Part shown: in pieces, positions 18,347 to 26,794 of the stretch
Position numbering within the stretch: position 1 is the stretch's first letter
How the letters are laid out: each line of letters begins with the position of its first letter
Assembly (NCBI RefSeq): GCF_000721075.1
Contig: NZ_JOEQ01000007.1
Location: 229,764-293,763 of the forward strand
From: Streptosporangium amethystogenes
Lineage (GTDB): Bacteria; Actinomycetota; Actinomycetes; Streptosporangiales; Streptosporangiaceae
DNA length: 64,000 nt
Direction of reading: 5' to 3'
The notes under the pieces: generated by a model
What the model saw: the letters and a program-made list of their open reading frames with translations, nothing else
Database searches by the model: none
What the model was told of the DNA's origin: nothing
Program-made: the position numbers and the translations under genes

Positions 18347-19576
18347 ATGACGGCGCCTTTCGAGTGGACCCCCGACGCCCGCGAGCTGGCCGACCTCGAA
18401 CTGCTGCTCTCCGGCGCCCTCAGCCCGCTGACCGGCTTTCTGAGTTCGGCCGACGCGCACTCCGTGGACGAGCACGGCACGCTCGCCGACGGCACACCGT
18501 GGCCCGCGCCGGTCACCCTCACGCTGCCCGACGACCACCCCGCCGCCCCCGGCGACCGGATCACCCTGCGCGATCCCGAGGGCGCGGCACTGGCCGTGCT
18601 GACCGTCACCGGGCGCGAGGACGGCTTCGTCGCCGGTCCCGTGGCGGGTCTGGACGCTCCCGAGCACGGGCCGTTCGCCCGGCTCCGCCACACCCCGGCG
18701 CGGGTCCGCGAGGAGGTGGGCGAGCAGGAGGCGGTCCTGGCCGTCACCATGCGCGGGCCGCTGGGCGACCTCGGCGAGATCGTGGCGACCGCGAAGGAGC
18801 TGAAGGCGTCGATCCTGCTTCTCCCGCTGGCGTACGGCGAGGGTGGGCCCGCGGTGGTCCGCGCCGCGCTCAAGGCCCGTGACGCGCTGCCGGAGGGCAC
18901 GCTCGTGGCGGTGGTGCCGCTGGCGCCCAGGGAGCCCGCCATCGACCTGGAGCTGCGTGAGCGCGTGGCCGAGGCCTACGGCGCGACCGAGCACCTGGCG
19001 GGTCCGGCCCCCGTGACGATCCCCGGGCCCCCACACCGGCGGGGACTGGTGATCTTCTTCACCGGCCTGTCGGGCTCCGGCAAGTCGACCGTCGCCCGGG
19101 GGCTGCGCGACGCGCTGCTTGAGCGTGGCAGCCGCACGGTGACCTACCTCGACGGAGACGTGGTGCGCCACCTGTTGTCGGCGGGGCTGACCTTCTCCAA
19201 GAAGGATCGCGACCTCAACATCCGCCGCATCGGCTTCGTCGCCGCCGAGGTCGCCAGACACGGTGGCCTGGCGATCTGCGCGCCCATAGCGCCCTACGCC
19301 GCCACCCGCGAGGAGGTGCGCGCGATGGTCGAGGCCGTCGGCGCCGACTTCCTGCTGGTCCACGTCTCCACCCCGCTGGCGGAGTGCGAGCGCCGCGACC
19401 GCAAGGGGCTCTACGCCAAGGCCCGCGCGGGGCTCATTCCCGAGTTCACCGGCGTCTCCGACCCGTACGAGGAGCCGGACGACGCCGACCTGGAGATCGA
19501 CACCACGGGCATCAGCGTGGACCGGGCCGTGCACCAGGTGCTCGACCCGCTGATCCAGGGCGGCTGGATCCGCTGA
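18347..19576 (+). CDS. cysC: adenylylsulfate (APS) kinase with degenerate ATP-sulfurylase N-terminal part
   Basis: Protein of 409 aa. Residues ~235-409 form a complete APS kinase: GLSGSGKSTVARGL (P-loop), YLDGDVVRHLL, FSKKDRDLNIRRIGFVA and CAPIAPYAATREEVR, making PAPS from APS and ATP. Residues 1-~150 resemble the PUA-like N-terminal domain of ATP sulfurylase (SGALSPLTGFLSSADA). The following segment is short and lacks the QxRNP and HxxH motifs, so ATP-sulfurylase activity is unlikely. True sulfurylase subunits (CysD, CysN) lie at 31.5-33.8 kb. The ATG at 18347 follows GGAGCGGGAG; a GTG at 18332 would include it. It probably supplies PAPS to the three sulfotransferases nearby. Confidence 0.9.
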   Translation: MTAPFEWTPDARELADLELLLSGALSPLTGFLSSADAHSVDEHGTLADGTPWPAPVTLTLPDDHPAAPGDRITLRDPEGAALAVLTVTGREDGFVAGPVAGLDAPEHGPFARLRHTPARVREEVGEQEAVLAVTMRGPLGDLGEIVATAKELKASILLLPLAYGEGGPAVVRAALKARDALPEGTLVAVVPLAPREPAIDLELRERVAEAYGATEHLAGPAPVTIPGPPHRRGLVIFFTGLSGSGKSTVARGLRDALLERGSRTVTYLDGDVVRHLLSAGLTFSKKDRDLNIRRIGFVAAEVARHGGLAICAPIAPYAATREEVRAMVEAVGADFLLVHVSTPLAECERRDRKGLYAKARAGLIPEFTGVSDPYEEPDDADLEIDTTGISVDRAVHQVLDPLIQGGWIR

Positions 19577-19612
19577 CGGATCCCGGCCCCGTGGCCCGCG
19601 CCGACGTCAGGA

Positions 19613-20773
19613 TCAGCCCGCGGGAACGGCTGCGTCGAGGTACGGGTCGCGGGCGAGTTCGGCGAAGCTCCGCCGGCCGCCGGGGGTGGTGTCGAAGCGG
19701 GTGTCGCCTCGGGGGGCGCGTGGCGAGTCGAAGTAGACCAGGGCTTTGATTCGCGGGTAGTCGCGGATCTCCTCGCGTACCGAGGCGAAGAACCACTCCT
19801 TGAACCCGGGCCGGTCGTGGCGCTCGAAGACGCCCCACTCGGCGAGCATGACGGGCTTACCCGGGAAGCGCTCACTCATCCAGCGGTAGAACCCGGACCA
19901 CCGGGGGAAGTCGGGCCGGGTCTTGTTGACCAGCCCATCGAAGTTGTGCACCCGGTGGTCGACGTAGGGGTCCATCCCCACCCAGTCGACCACGTCGTCA
20001 CCGGGGTAGAGCCTCTCGAACCAGGGCTCCGACGCCCAGTTGGGCGCCCCCATGTAGGTCATCACGGTGACGGCGTTGGTCACGCCCCCCTGCCGCAGGC
20101 GCCGCACCACGTGCCGGAACATCGCCGCGTAGTCGGCCGCGGACATTCCCGCGCCGCGGGCCTCCCGGACGTCGTTCTCCGGCTCGTGGTGGATCGTGAG
20201 GAAGAACTTCTCCGGGAAGGTCCGCACGATGTGGGCGGCCAGCCGGTCGATCCGCCCGTCCAACGCCCCGTGCGCGATCTGCTCCCAGGTGTGGTCCAGG
20301 GAGGGCTTCCAGTTGATCAGCAGGAGCCTGCGGCCGTCCGGATCGCGGGCGATGGCGCGCTCCGCGGGGGTCGGGAAGAGCTCGTCCCCCCGGTGGTAGA
20401 CGTGCATGATGTCGGCCGGGCGGCCCATCCGCCGCTCGGCTCTGGCCAGCGCCCGCCCGGGAGGCCTCCCGGTGAAGATCTCCGGTGCGACGCCCCACCA
20501 GACGCCACAGGAGGGGACGAGCCTGCCGGTGACCTCGCAGGCGGCCCGTGGACGCTCGCCTGCCGGGCCCGGTACGCGCGCGGGCACCCGGCTCTCCGCT
20601 CCCGGTGAGGTGACCGGCGCCTGCCGGGCACCCGCGGCGTCGGAGGTCTTCGAGGCGACAGAGGTCCGGCCGAGCCCGCTCAGCCCCGCTATGCCCACTC
20701 CGAGAGTGCCCAGTCCCAGCACCAGGACGACAGCCGAACCGACAATTCTCACCATACGCGGAATTATGTCCAT
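19613..20773 (-). CDS. membrane-anchored or secreted GH26-like glycoside hydrolase
   Basis: Protein of 386 aa. An N-terminal hydrophobic segment (VRIVGSAVVLVLGLGTLGVGIAGL, split here as one helix) acts as signal anchor or signal peptide, followed by a Pro/Ala/Ser linker. The catalytic domain resembles GH26 beta-mannanase-type enzymes: FFLTIHHEPEND supplies the probable acid/base Glu, and KPVMLAEWGVFE the probable nucleophile Glu, with VDWVGMDPYVDHR between them. The start is ATG 20773; ATG 20755 is an alternative. It is divergent from the Wzz-like gene and may trim or process the exported polysaccharide. Its substrate is unknown. Confidence 0.82.
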   Translation of the reverse strand: MDIIPRMVRIVGSAVVLVLGLGTLGVGIAGLSGLGRTSVASKTSDAAGARQAPVTSPGAESRVPARVPGPAGERPRAACEVTGRLVPSCGVWWGVAPEIFTGRPPGRALARAERRMGRPADIMHVYHRGDELFPTPAERAIARDPDGRRLLLINWKPSLDHTWEQIAHGALDGRIDRLAAHIVRTFPEKFFLTIHHEPENDVREARGAGMSAADYAAMFRHVVRRLRQGGVTNAVTVMTYMGAPNWASEPWFERLYPGDDVVDWVGMDPYVDHRVHNFDGLVNKTRPDFPRWSGFYRWMSERFPGKPVMLAEWGVFERHDRPGFKEWFFASVREEIRDYPRIKALVYFDSPRAPRGDTRFDTTPGGRRSFAELARDPYLDAAVPAG

Positions 20774-21066
20774 AGTGCCATTTGTCCGATGCACCGGTTC
20801 CTCACAGCCGTCGCGCGCACGCATTCTCCGACCATCACCGGGAAACACCTTCCCATCGGCTGGACGTGCCTCGCCTCCGACTTTACCGGTCCATGCCTGA
20901 GCTCCGGAACGGCCGGTGGGAAATGTCGGATAAATAGTCGTTATCTTACCGTGATTAGCAGGATCGATGCGAAGAAAATCTTGTGTATCGGTTCGTGGAA
21001 ATGGGCGGCCGACCTATAGTTCCTAGGGTTCCCAGCGTCTGTTCGCCGGAGAGGCACCCGCGAAAC

Positions 21067-22284
21067 ATGAGCCCGTCACCGGACGCCCCCGGCCGCCGCG
21101 CAGGCGGAGACCTGGCGGACTACGCGTCGTTCCTCCGCCGCCGATGGCTGATCATCTGCTCTCTGCTCCTCACCGGAGCCGGTGGCGGCGCCGCCCTGCT
21201 ACGGCTCACCCCGCCCTCCTACACCGCCTCCGCTCAGGTCCTGGTGACCGCCACCGGTTCGCCGGAACAGACCAACCAGGTCACCAACCGCCAGCGCGAA
21301 CCGCTCAACCTCGACACCGAGGCCCAGGTCGCCCGGTCCGCGGTGGTCGCGGCGAAGGCCCGCGAGCTGTCCGGCGCTCCCGGCTGTCCCGCCGTGGTCT
21401 CCGTGCCGCCCAACACCTCGGTCCTGGAGATCTCCTGCACCGCCGCCGACCCGAAGGCGGCCGCCTCGGGCGCGAGCGCCTACGCCCTCGCCTACCTGGC
21501 CCAGCGCCGAGAGTCGTCCACCCAGATGCTCACCGCCCAGCTCAAGGCCGTGCTGGTCAAGCTGAGGCAGGTCAACGCGGGCCTCGCCAAGGTCGCCACC
21601 ACGCTTCCCCTGCTGAGCAGGGGCACCACGGAGCGAGCCCTCGCCCTCCAGCGGCAGGACATCCTCGGCCGCCAGGCCCAAACCCTCACCGCCAGGTACG
21701 ACGCCCTCAAGACCATCGCCGTCACCCCCGGATCGGTGATCAGCAAGGCGGTGGCACCCACCGCCCCGAGCGCCCCCCGCCCGCCCCTCTACCTGGGCAG
21801 CGGCCTCATGGCGGGACTGCTCTGCGGGGTCGGGGTCGCCTGGCTCCGTGACCGCCTCGACACCGCCCTGCGGACCACCGCCGACGTCAGGCGTCTGACC
21901 GGTCTCGACGCCCTCGGCGGCGAGGAGATCCGTGGCCTGGCGGGTGCGGTGCTCGTGGTCGCCGTGCCGGGCACCTCCTCGCACGAGGTGAGGAATGCCG
22001 TACGGACCCTGAACGACCGCGGAGTCCGCGTGATCGGCGCCTTCGTCGGCGGCGGCGACGCCCCACCCGATCTCCCGTCCGGCCCCGCGCGGCCCCCGCA
22101 CATCTCGTCCGCGGCACAGCCCGGCGCGGCGCGCCCCAGGAGAGCCGAACGGCCCCTCGCAGGCCTGGCGGGCGGTGACCGGGCCGCACCGGACTCCCCG
22201 GACGCCGAAGTCCCGCCCGGGGCACACGGGAACGTCCCATCCGGACGGCAGGCCACGGCCGGGCGGAGGGGACATCGGCTGTGA
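21067..22284 (+). CDS. Wzz-type chain-length / polysaccharide co-polymerase protein
   Basis: Protein of 405 aa. It has a first membrane helix after DLADYASFLRRRWLI (residues ~28-52), an extracytoplasmic helical domain (TASAQVLVTATG, QVTNRQREPLN, DTEAQVARSAVV), and a second membrane helix near residues 240-260 (YLGSGLMAGLLCGVGVAWL). The cytoplasmic tail is AVLVVAVPGTSSHEVRNAV, which recalls the linked BY-kinase fold but lacks Walker motifs. This is the layout of actinobacterial and Gram-positive Wzz/CapA proteins that control polymer length. The ATG at 21067 is preceded by GGAGAGG. It is the first gene of a tightly overlapped six- or seven-gene operon. Confidence 0.85.
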   Translation: MSPSPDAPGRRAGGDLADYASFLRRRWLIICSLLLTGAGGGAALLRLTPPSYTASAQVLVTATGSPEQTNQVTNRQREPLNLDTEAQVARSAVVAAKARELSGAPGCPAVVSVPPNTSVLEISCTAADPKAAASGASAYALAYLAQRRESSTQMLTAQLKAVLVKLRQVNAGLAKVATTLPLLSRGTTERALALQRQDILGRQAQTLTARYDALKTIAVTPGSVISKAVAPTAPSAPRPPLYLGSGLMAGLLCGVGVAWLRDRLDTALRTTADVRRLTGLDALGGEEIRGLAGAVLVVAVPGTSSHEVRNAVRTLNDRGVRVIGAFVGGGDAPPDLPSGPARPPHISSAAQPGAARPRRAERPLAGLAGGDRAAPDSPDAEVPPGAHGNVPSGRQATAGRRGHRL

Positions 22285-23573
22285 GGAGGCTGCGTCCGGC
22301 CGCCTGGCCGATCGCCGCGCTCCTGGTGGGATATCCACTCTGGTGGGCGCTCGGTTTCGGCGGCCTGTCGGTGGTCGTGGTGGCCCCGGTGATGGCCCTG
22401 ATCCTGCTGCGGAGGCGGCCGATCAGGGCGCCGCGCGGGTTCGGGCTCTGGCTGCTGCTCCTGGCGGGCTACCTGATCAGCGCGCTGATGCTCGGCGAGA
22501 TGCCGCCGGGCACCTACGGCGAGTTCGGCGCCGGGCGGCTCGCCGGCTACCTGATACGGCTCTGCCTCTACCTGTCACTGACGATCATGGTGCTCTACCT
22601 CGGCAACCTGACGGAGGAGGAGCTGCCCCAGCTCACCCTGGTGCGCATGCTCGGCGCGCTGTTCGTCACGACCGTGGCGGGCGGCCTGCTGGGCGTGTTC
22701 GCCCCGCGCGCCGAGTTCACCTCACCGGTCGAGCTGATCCTCCCCGGCTGGATCAGCGGCAACCCCTTCGTTCACAACCTGATCCATCCCACCGCCGCCC
22801 AGGTGCAGAAGGTCCTCGGCCACGCCTCCCCCCGCCCGGAGGCGCCTTTCGAGTGGGCCAACGCCTGGGGCGGCAACATCTCGGTGCTGCTCGTCTGGTT
22901 CGTGATCGGCTGGTGGGTGTACGGCGGCCCGCGCAGGCGCCTGGCCATGATCCCGCTGACCGCGCTGGCCGCGATCCCCGTGGTCTACTCGCTCAACCGC
23001 GGCCTGTGGATAGGGCTCGGCGTCGCCGCCGCGTACGTCCTGGTGCGCCTGGGCACGCGGGCCCGCATCGCGGCCTGCTCGGCTCTGGCCACGGGGACGC
23101 TGGTGTTCGCCCTCAGCCCGCTGCAGACGATGGTGGCCCAGCGACTGGACAGCCCGCACAGCAACGACATCCGCGCCTTCACCGTGTCGGCGACCGTCGC
23201 CGCCGCGGGCACCTCACCGCTCATCGGCTACGGCAACACCAGAAACGCCACGGGCAACCACCGGACGATCACCACCGGCAGGAGCGGCTGGTGTCCCACC
23301 TGCGGCCACCCGCCGCTGGGGAGCGACGGCCAGCTCTGGTACCTGATGATCACGCAGGGCTTCACCGGGGCCGTGCTCTACGTGGCGTTCTTCGCCGGGG
23401 CCGTCCGCCGTCACTGGCGCGACCGGAGCCCGATCGGCATGGCGGGGGTTCTCGTGATGATCCTCACCCTGCTCTACATGTTCGTCTACGACGGGCTGTT
23501 CACACCGCTCAGCCTGTATCTGATCTCCTTCGCGCTGCTCTGGAGGAACTCGATGGAGAGCACCGCCGCATGA
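22281..23573 (+). CDS. O-antigen polymerase/ligase-like membrane protein (Wzy-like)
   Basis: Protein of 430 aa with about 11 hydrophobic helices and one large extracytoplasmic loop. That loop includes GWISGNPFVHNLIHPTAAQ and, later, IGYGNTRNATGNHRTITTG followed by a Cys pair (GWCPTCGHPP). The pattern of N- and C-terminal helix bundles, the Arg in YSLNRGLWIGLG, and the PLIGYG segment fit the O-antigen ligase/polymerase superfamily. It would link repeat units on the outer face of the membrane. The GTG start overlaps the Wzz-like stop (GTGA). The exact role (Wzy versus ligase) cannot be told from sequence. Confidence 0.8.
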   Translation: MRRLRPAAWPIAALLVGYPLWWALGFGGLSVVVVAPVMALILLRRRPIRAPRGFGLWLLLLAGYLISALMLGEMPPGTYGEFGAGRLAGYLIRLCLYLSLTIMVLYLGNLTEEELPQLTLVRMLGALFVTTVAGGLLGVFAPRAEFTSPVELILPGWISGNPFVHNLIHPTAAQVQKVLGHASPRPEAPFEWANAWGGNISVLLVWFVIGWWVYGGPRRRLAMIPLTALAAIPVVYSLNRGLWIGLGVAAAYVLVRLGTRARIAACSALATGTLVFALSPLQTMVAQRLDSPHSNDIRAFTVSATVAAAGTSPLIGYGNTRNATGNHRTITTGRSGWCPTCGHPPLGSDGQLWYLMITQGFTGAVLYVAFFAGAVRRHWRDRSPIGMAGVLVMILTLLYMFVYDGLFTPLSLYLISFALLWRNSMESTAA

Positions 23574-24562
23574 ACGACGCGCGCGCCCGGCTGCGCTACC
23601 TCGACGAGACCATCGACCTGCTGTTCCCCGGTCCCGGCGCACCGAGGCCCTACACCCTGCTCCCCCACCGGCTGCTCCCCCGCAGGCTGGTCCCCCGCGC
23701 CTGGTGGCACCCCGGCGGGAGGCTCATCGTGCCGTCCGGGCAGGACGGCATCGAGAACCACCTGAGCGAGGTGTTCGACACCCCCGTCCGCGTCACGCTG
23801 CGCGTGCGCCCCGCCCTGCGTGTCAACCGCAAGCCGATCCTGGAGGCGCGCGGCCCCGACGGGCCGATCGCCTTCGTGAAGATCGGTGACACCGACCTGA
23901 CCAGGGAGCTCGTCGCGCACGAGGCGCGGACGCTCGACCTGCTCGCCGGCATGCCGCTGAAGACGGTCGTCCCACCCGCCGTACTGCACCACGGATCCTG
24001 GCGCGGCCTGTCCGTGCTGGCGCTGACCCCGCTCCCGGTACGGCGGGGACGGATCCCCCGCGGTGTCCTCACCGACGCGATCGCCGAGATCGCCCACATC
24101 CCCGCGGAGCCGGTCCCGGCGGAGCGTGCCTTCGGAGTCTCCACTCAGGATGCCGGGACAGAGCCGATCCCTGGGCCGATCTCTGGGCCGATCTCCGGGA
24201 GGGGGTTCGCCTGGCACGGTGACCTGACACCCTGGAACATCTCGCGAGGCCCCGACGGGCGGCTGCTGGTCTGGGACTGGGAGCGGTTCGGCACCGGGGT
24301 ACCGCTCGGCTTCGACGCCGTCCACCACTTCTTCCAGCGGGCCCTGCGCCGCGACGATCCGGCCACCGCGGCCAGAGCCTGTGTGGCGCGGGCCCTGCGG
24401 GTCCTGGCCCCGTTCGGGCTGTCGGCCGCCGAATCCAGGCTGACCACCATCCGCTACCTGATCGCGCTCGCCGACCGGCACGCGGCCGACGGCCACGCGC
24501 CCCTCGGACCGCCGGAACGCTGGCTCAACCCCGTCGTCGACTCCCAGGAGACCCTGCTTTGA
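23570..24562 (+). CDS. aminoglycoside-phosphotransferase-fold kinase-like protein
   Basis: Protein of 330 aa. The C-terminal half carries the APH-type catalytic loop WHGDLTPWNIS (Asp base and Mg-binding Asn) and the metal-binding LLVWDWERFG. The N-terminal half has AFVKIGDT, a likely ATP-binding Lys, and EARTLDLLAGM. Such kinases phosphorylate small hydroxyl substrates or sugars. Within this operon a sugar or lipid-linked glycan is the plausible target, though this is inference. A Pro/Gly/Ile/Ser run from a short tandem DNA repeat (24163-24200) lies just before the catalytic loop. Its ATG overlaps the upstream stop (ATGA). Confidence 0.78.
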   Translation: MNDARARLRYLDETIDLLFPGPGAPRPYTLLPHRLLPRRLVPRAWWHPGGRLIVPSGQDGIENHLSEVFDTPVRVTLRVRPALRVNRKPILEARGPDGPIAFVKIGDTDLTRELVAHEARTLDLLAGMPLKTVVPPAVLHHGSWRGLSVLALTPLPVRRGRIPRGVLTDAIAEIAHIPAEPVPAERAFGVSTQDAGTEPIPGPISGPISGRGFAWHGDLTPWNISRGPDGRLLVWDWERFGTGVPLGFDAVHHFFQRALRRDDPATAARACVARALRVLAPFGLSAAESRLTTIRYLIALADRHAADGHAPLGPPERWLNPVVDSQETLL

Positions 24563-24654
24563 AACCCGCGCTGAGCCGTTCGCTCCATGTGGCCACGGGG
24601 GACGCCCGGATCGACCACGCCGACCACGCCGACCACCAGGGGACCCTCCCATGA
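24559..24654 (+). CDS. 31-codon coupled ORF, partial duplicate of the sulfotransferase N-terminus
   Basis: A TTG-started ORF overlaps the kinase-like stop (TTGA) and its own TGA overlaps the ATG of the sulfotransferase (ATGA), so it sits in a fully overlapped chain. Its first 14 codons read (L)KPALSRSLHVATGD, close to the sulfotransferase start MRPVLKRSLHTATW, showing that the 5' end of that gene was duplicated. The rest contains HADHADH from a 9-base tandem repeat. It may be a decayed duplicate now serving only to pass ribosomes from one gene to the next. Translation is not proven. Confidence 0.5.
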   Translation: MKPALSRSLHVATGDARIDHADHADHQGTLP

Positions 24655-25508
24655 GACCCGTACTGAAGCGCTCGCTCCACACGGCCACCTGGGGCCTGGG
24701 ACGCCTCACCTCGGGGAGCCGGGTGCTGCCCTCCTTCCTCATCGTCGGGGCGCAGCGCTGCGGGACCACCTCGCTGTACCGTGCCCTGTCCCAGCACCCG
24801 CTCGTCCTCAAACCGGTGCTGCGCAAGGGCGTGCACTACTTCGACATGGCGTACGACCGGGGTCTGTCCTGGTACCGGGCGCACTTTCCGCTGCGGGTGT
24901 CGGCCTCCGCGCTGGCACACAGGTACGGTTGCCGGCCCCAGGCCTTCGAGTCGTCGCCCTACTACCTGTTCCATCCCCTGGCCGGTTCCCGTATCGCCCG
25001 CGACCTGCCGGGTACCAGGCTGATCGTGCTGGTCCGCGACCCCGTCGAGCGGGCCTACTCCGCGCACGCCCACGAACTGGCCAGGGGGTTCGAGACGGAG
25101 CCGTCCTTCGCCAGGGCGGTGGAGCTGGAGGAGGAGCGGCTGGCCGGGGCGGCGCAGGCCCTGTGTGACTCGCCGCACTCGACGAACCTGCCCCACCGCC
25201 ATCATGCCTATCTGGCCAGGGGCCGCTACGCCGAACAGCTCGCCCGGCTGGAGCCACTGGTCGGCAGGGACCGCCTGCTCGTCATCGACAGCGGCCGGTT
25301 CTTCGCCGAACCGGAGCTCGTCTACGACCGCGTGCTGGCCTTCCTCGGGCTGCCGCATCTCGGCGATCCGGTGTTCGAACGGCACAACGCCCGGACCAGA
25401 CCCGCTCCGATGCCCCGCAGGCTCCGCCGCGAGCTGGCCGGCCGCTTCGAGGAGCAGGACACCCTGCTGACCTCGTGGCTGGGCGGGGAGCCGTCGTGGC
25501 GCCGCTGA
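24651..25508 (+). CDS. sulfotransferase (PAPS-dependent), first of three
   Basis: Protein of 285 aa of the carbohydrate/NDST-like sulfotransferase family. The PAPS 5'-phosphosulfate loop is IVGAQRCGTTSLYRAL near residue 30. The 3'-phosphate site is LIVLVRDPVERAYSAHAHE near residue 125, and the C-terminal PAPS contacts are near LLVIDSGRFFAEP and FLGLP. The substrate pocket includes KGVHYFDMAYDRGLSWYRAHFP, a pattern of glycan sulfotransferases. It presumably transfers sulfate from PAPS to a sugar hydroxyl of the polymer made by this operon. Its start is coupled to the preceding 31-codon ORF, and its end overlaps the flippase gene by 13 bases. Confidence 0.92.
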   Translation: MRPVLKRSLHTATWGLGRLTSGSRVLPSFLIVGAQRCGTTSLYRALSQHPLVLKPVLRKGVHYFDMAYDRGLSWYRAHFPLRVSASALAHRYGCRPQAFESSPYYLFHPLAGSRIARDLPGTRLIVLVRDPVERAYSAHAHELARGFETEPSFARAVELEEERLAGAAQALCDSPHSTNLPHRHHAYLARGRYAEQLARLEPLVGRDRLLVIDSGRFFAEPELVYDRVLAFLGLPHLGDPVFERHNARTRPAPMPRRLRRELAGRFEEQDTLLTSWLGGEPSWRR

Positions 25509-26794
25509 GCCCCACCCGTCTGGCGGGTCTGACCGGGGCCGCGCGGAGCGGGGTGGCGGGGCTGCTGGGGGCGGGTGCCGGGGCGGCCGCTCAGTTCCTG
25601 ACCGTCGTACTGGTCGCCAGGGGGGTGGGTCAGGAGACGGCGGGTGTCTTCTTCTCGGCGACCGCCCTGTGCCTGGCGGTCGCCACGGTCCTGCGGCTGG
25701 ATATGGGGAACGGGCTCGTCTACTTCATCGCCAGGTCCCGTCCTTTCGACTACCGCTGCACCTCCGGCTACGTCCGCGCGGCACTCGTCCCGGTCGCGTC
25801 ACTCTCGCTGGCGGCCGCCTGTGCGGTCATCCTCAGCACCTCCGACCCCGTGCTGTGGGTGCTGGCGATGGCCCTGCCCGCGGTGACGTGCTCGGGCGTC
25901 ATGGTGAGCGCGACCCGGGGGTTCGGCTCGATGCGGCCGACCGTGCTGCTGGACGGCGTACTCCAGCCGCTGGCCCAGCTCGCCCTGGTCGGGACCGTGG
26001 TGCTCGCGGGCCGCGACTCGGTGCCGCTGCTCGCCGCGGCCTGGGCACTGCCGTACCTGCCGGTGCTGCTGCTGGCCTCTGTCTGGTTGCACCGGCGGCT
26101 GCCTCGGACGCCCTACCTGCCGGGCACCGCGCACGACCTGTGGCGCCACACCTGGCCCCGATCGCTGGCGGCTGGAATTCAGGCGGTGTTCCAGCGGCTG
26201 GACATCGTGATCGTGGCGTTGCTGGCCGGGCCGGCCGAGGCCGCCGTCTACACCGCCGCCACCCGTTTCAAGATCGTGGGTCAGCTGGCCGGCCAGGGCC
26301 TGGCGCAGGCCGGCCAACCGAGGCTGGTGCGGGCCCTGGCCGAAGGCGACCTGCCACGTGCCCGGGAGCTGTACCAGTCGGCCACCGCCTGGCTGGTCCT
26401 GCTGACCTGGCCGGTCTGGCTCGGGTACGCGGCACTCGCTCCGTGGCTGCTCAAAGCCGTCTTCGGGGACGGCTACGCCTCCGGTGCACCGGTGGCGATC
26501 GTGCTGGCCGCGACGATGGCGCTCGCCACCGCGTGCGGGATGGCCGACGTGGTGCTGACCGCCGCCGGGCACACCGGCGCCAGCCTGACCAACCTGGCCG
26601 CCGCCGTCGCCACGACCGTGCTGCTCGACCTGCTGCTGATCCCCTCCCTGGGCTCGCTCGGCGCCGCCCTCGGCTGGGCGGGGGGCACGGCGGTCAAGAA
26701 CCTGCTGCCGCTCTGGCACATCCACCGCCGGTACGGCCTGCGGCCCTTCGGCGCGCACAGCCTGGCCGCCCTGAGCCCGTGGCGGGCCTCCTGA
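25496..26794 (+). CDS. Wzx-type polysaccharide flippase (MATE/MOP superfamily)
   Basis: Protein of 432 aa with about 12-14 membrane helices. It begins GVAGLLGAGAGAAAQFLTVVL (as two short helices) with the typical RGVGQETAGVFFSATAL following. It contains QAVFQRLDIVIVALLAGPAEAAVYTAATRF, a recurring pattern in Wzx/RfbX flippases, and ends in a basic tail. The GTG at 25496 is chosen because GGGGAG sits 6 bases upstream and it overlaps the sulfotransferase end by 13 bases. It would move lipid-linked oligosaccharide across the membrane for the Wzy-like polymerase. Confidence 0.87.
   Translation: MAPLSPTRLAGLTGAARSGVAGLLGAGAGAAAQFLTVVLVARGVGQETAGVFFSATALCLAVATVLRLDMGNGLVYFIARSRPFDYRCTSGYVRAALVPVASLSLAAACAVILSTSDPVLWVLAMALPAVTCSGVMVSATRGFGSMRPTVLLDGVLQPLAQLALVGTVVLAGRDSVPLLAAAWALPYLPVLLLASVWLHRRLPRTPYLPGTAHDLWRHTWPRSLAAGIQAVFQRLDIVIVALLAGPAEAAVYTAATRFKIVGQLAGQGLAQAGQPRLVRALAEGDLPRARELYQSATAWLVLLTWPVWLGYAALAPWLLKAVFGDGYASGAPVAIVLAATMALATACGMADVVLTAAGHTGASLTNLAAAVATTVLLDLLLIPSLGSLGAALGWAGGTAVKNLLPLWHIHRRYGLRPFGAHSLAALSPWRAS

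Noticed and set aside
24163..24200. Tandem 12-base repeats inside the kinase-like gene as a regulatory element
   Set aside because: They keep the reading frame and simply encode a short Pro/Gly/Ile/Ser run; a slippage-prone linker explains them.
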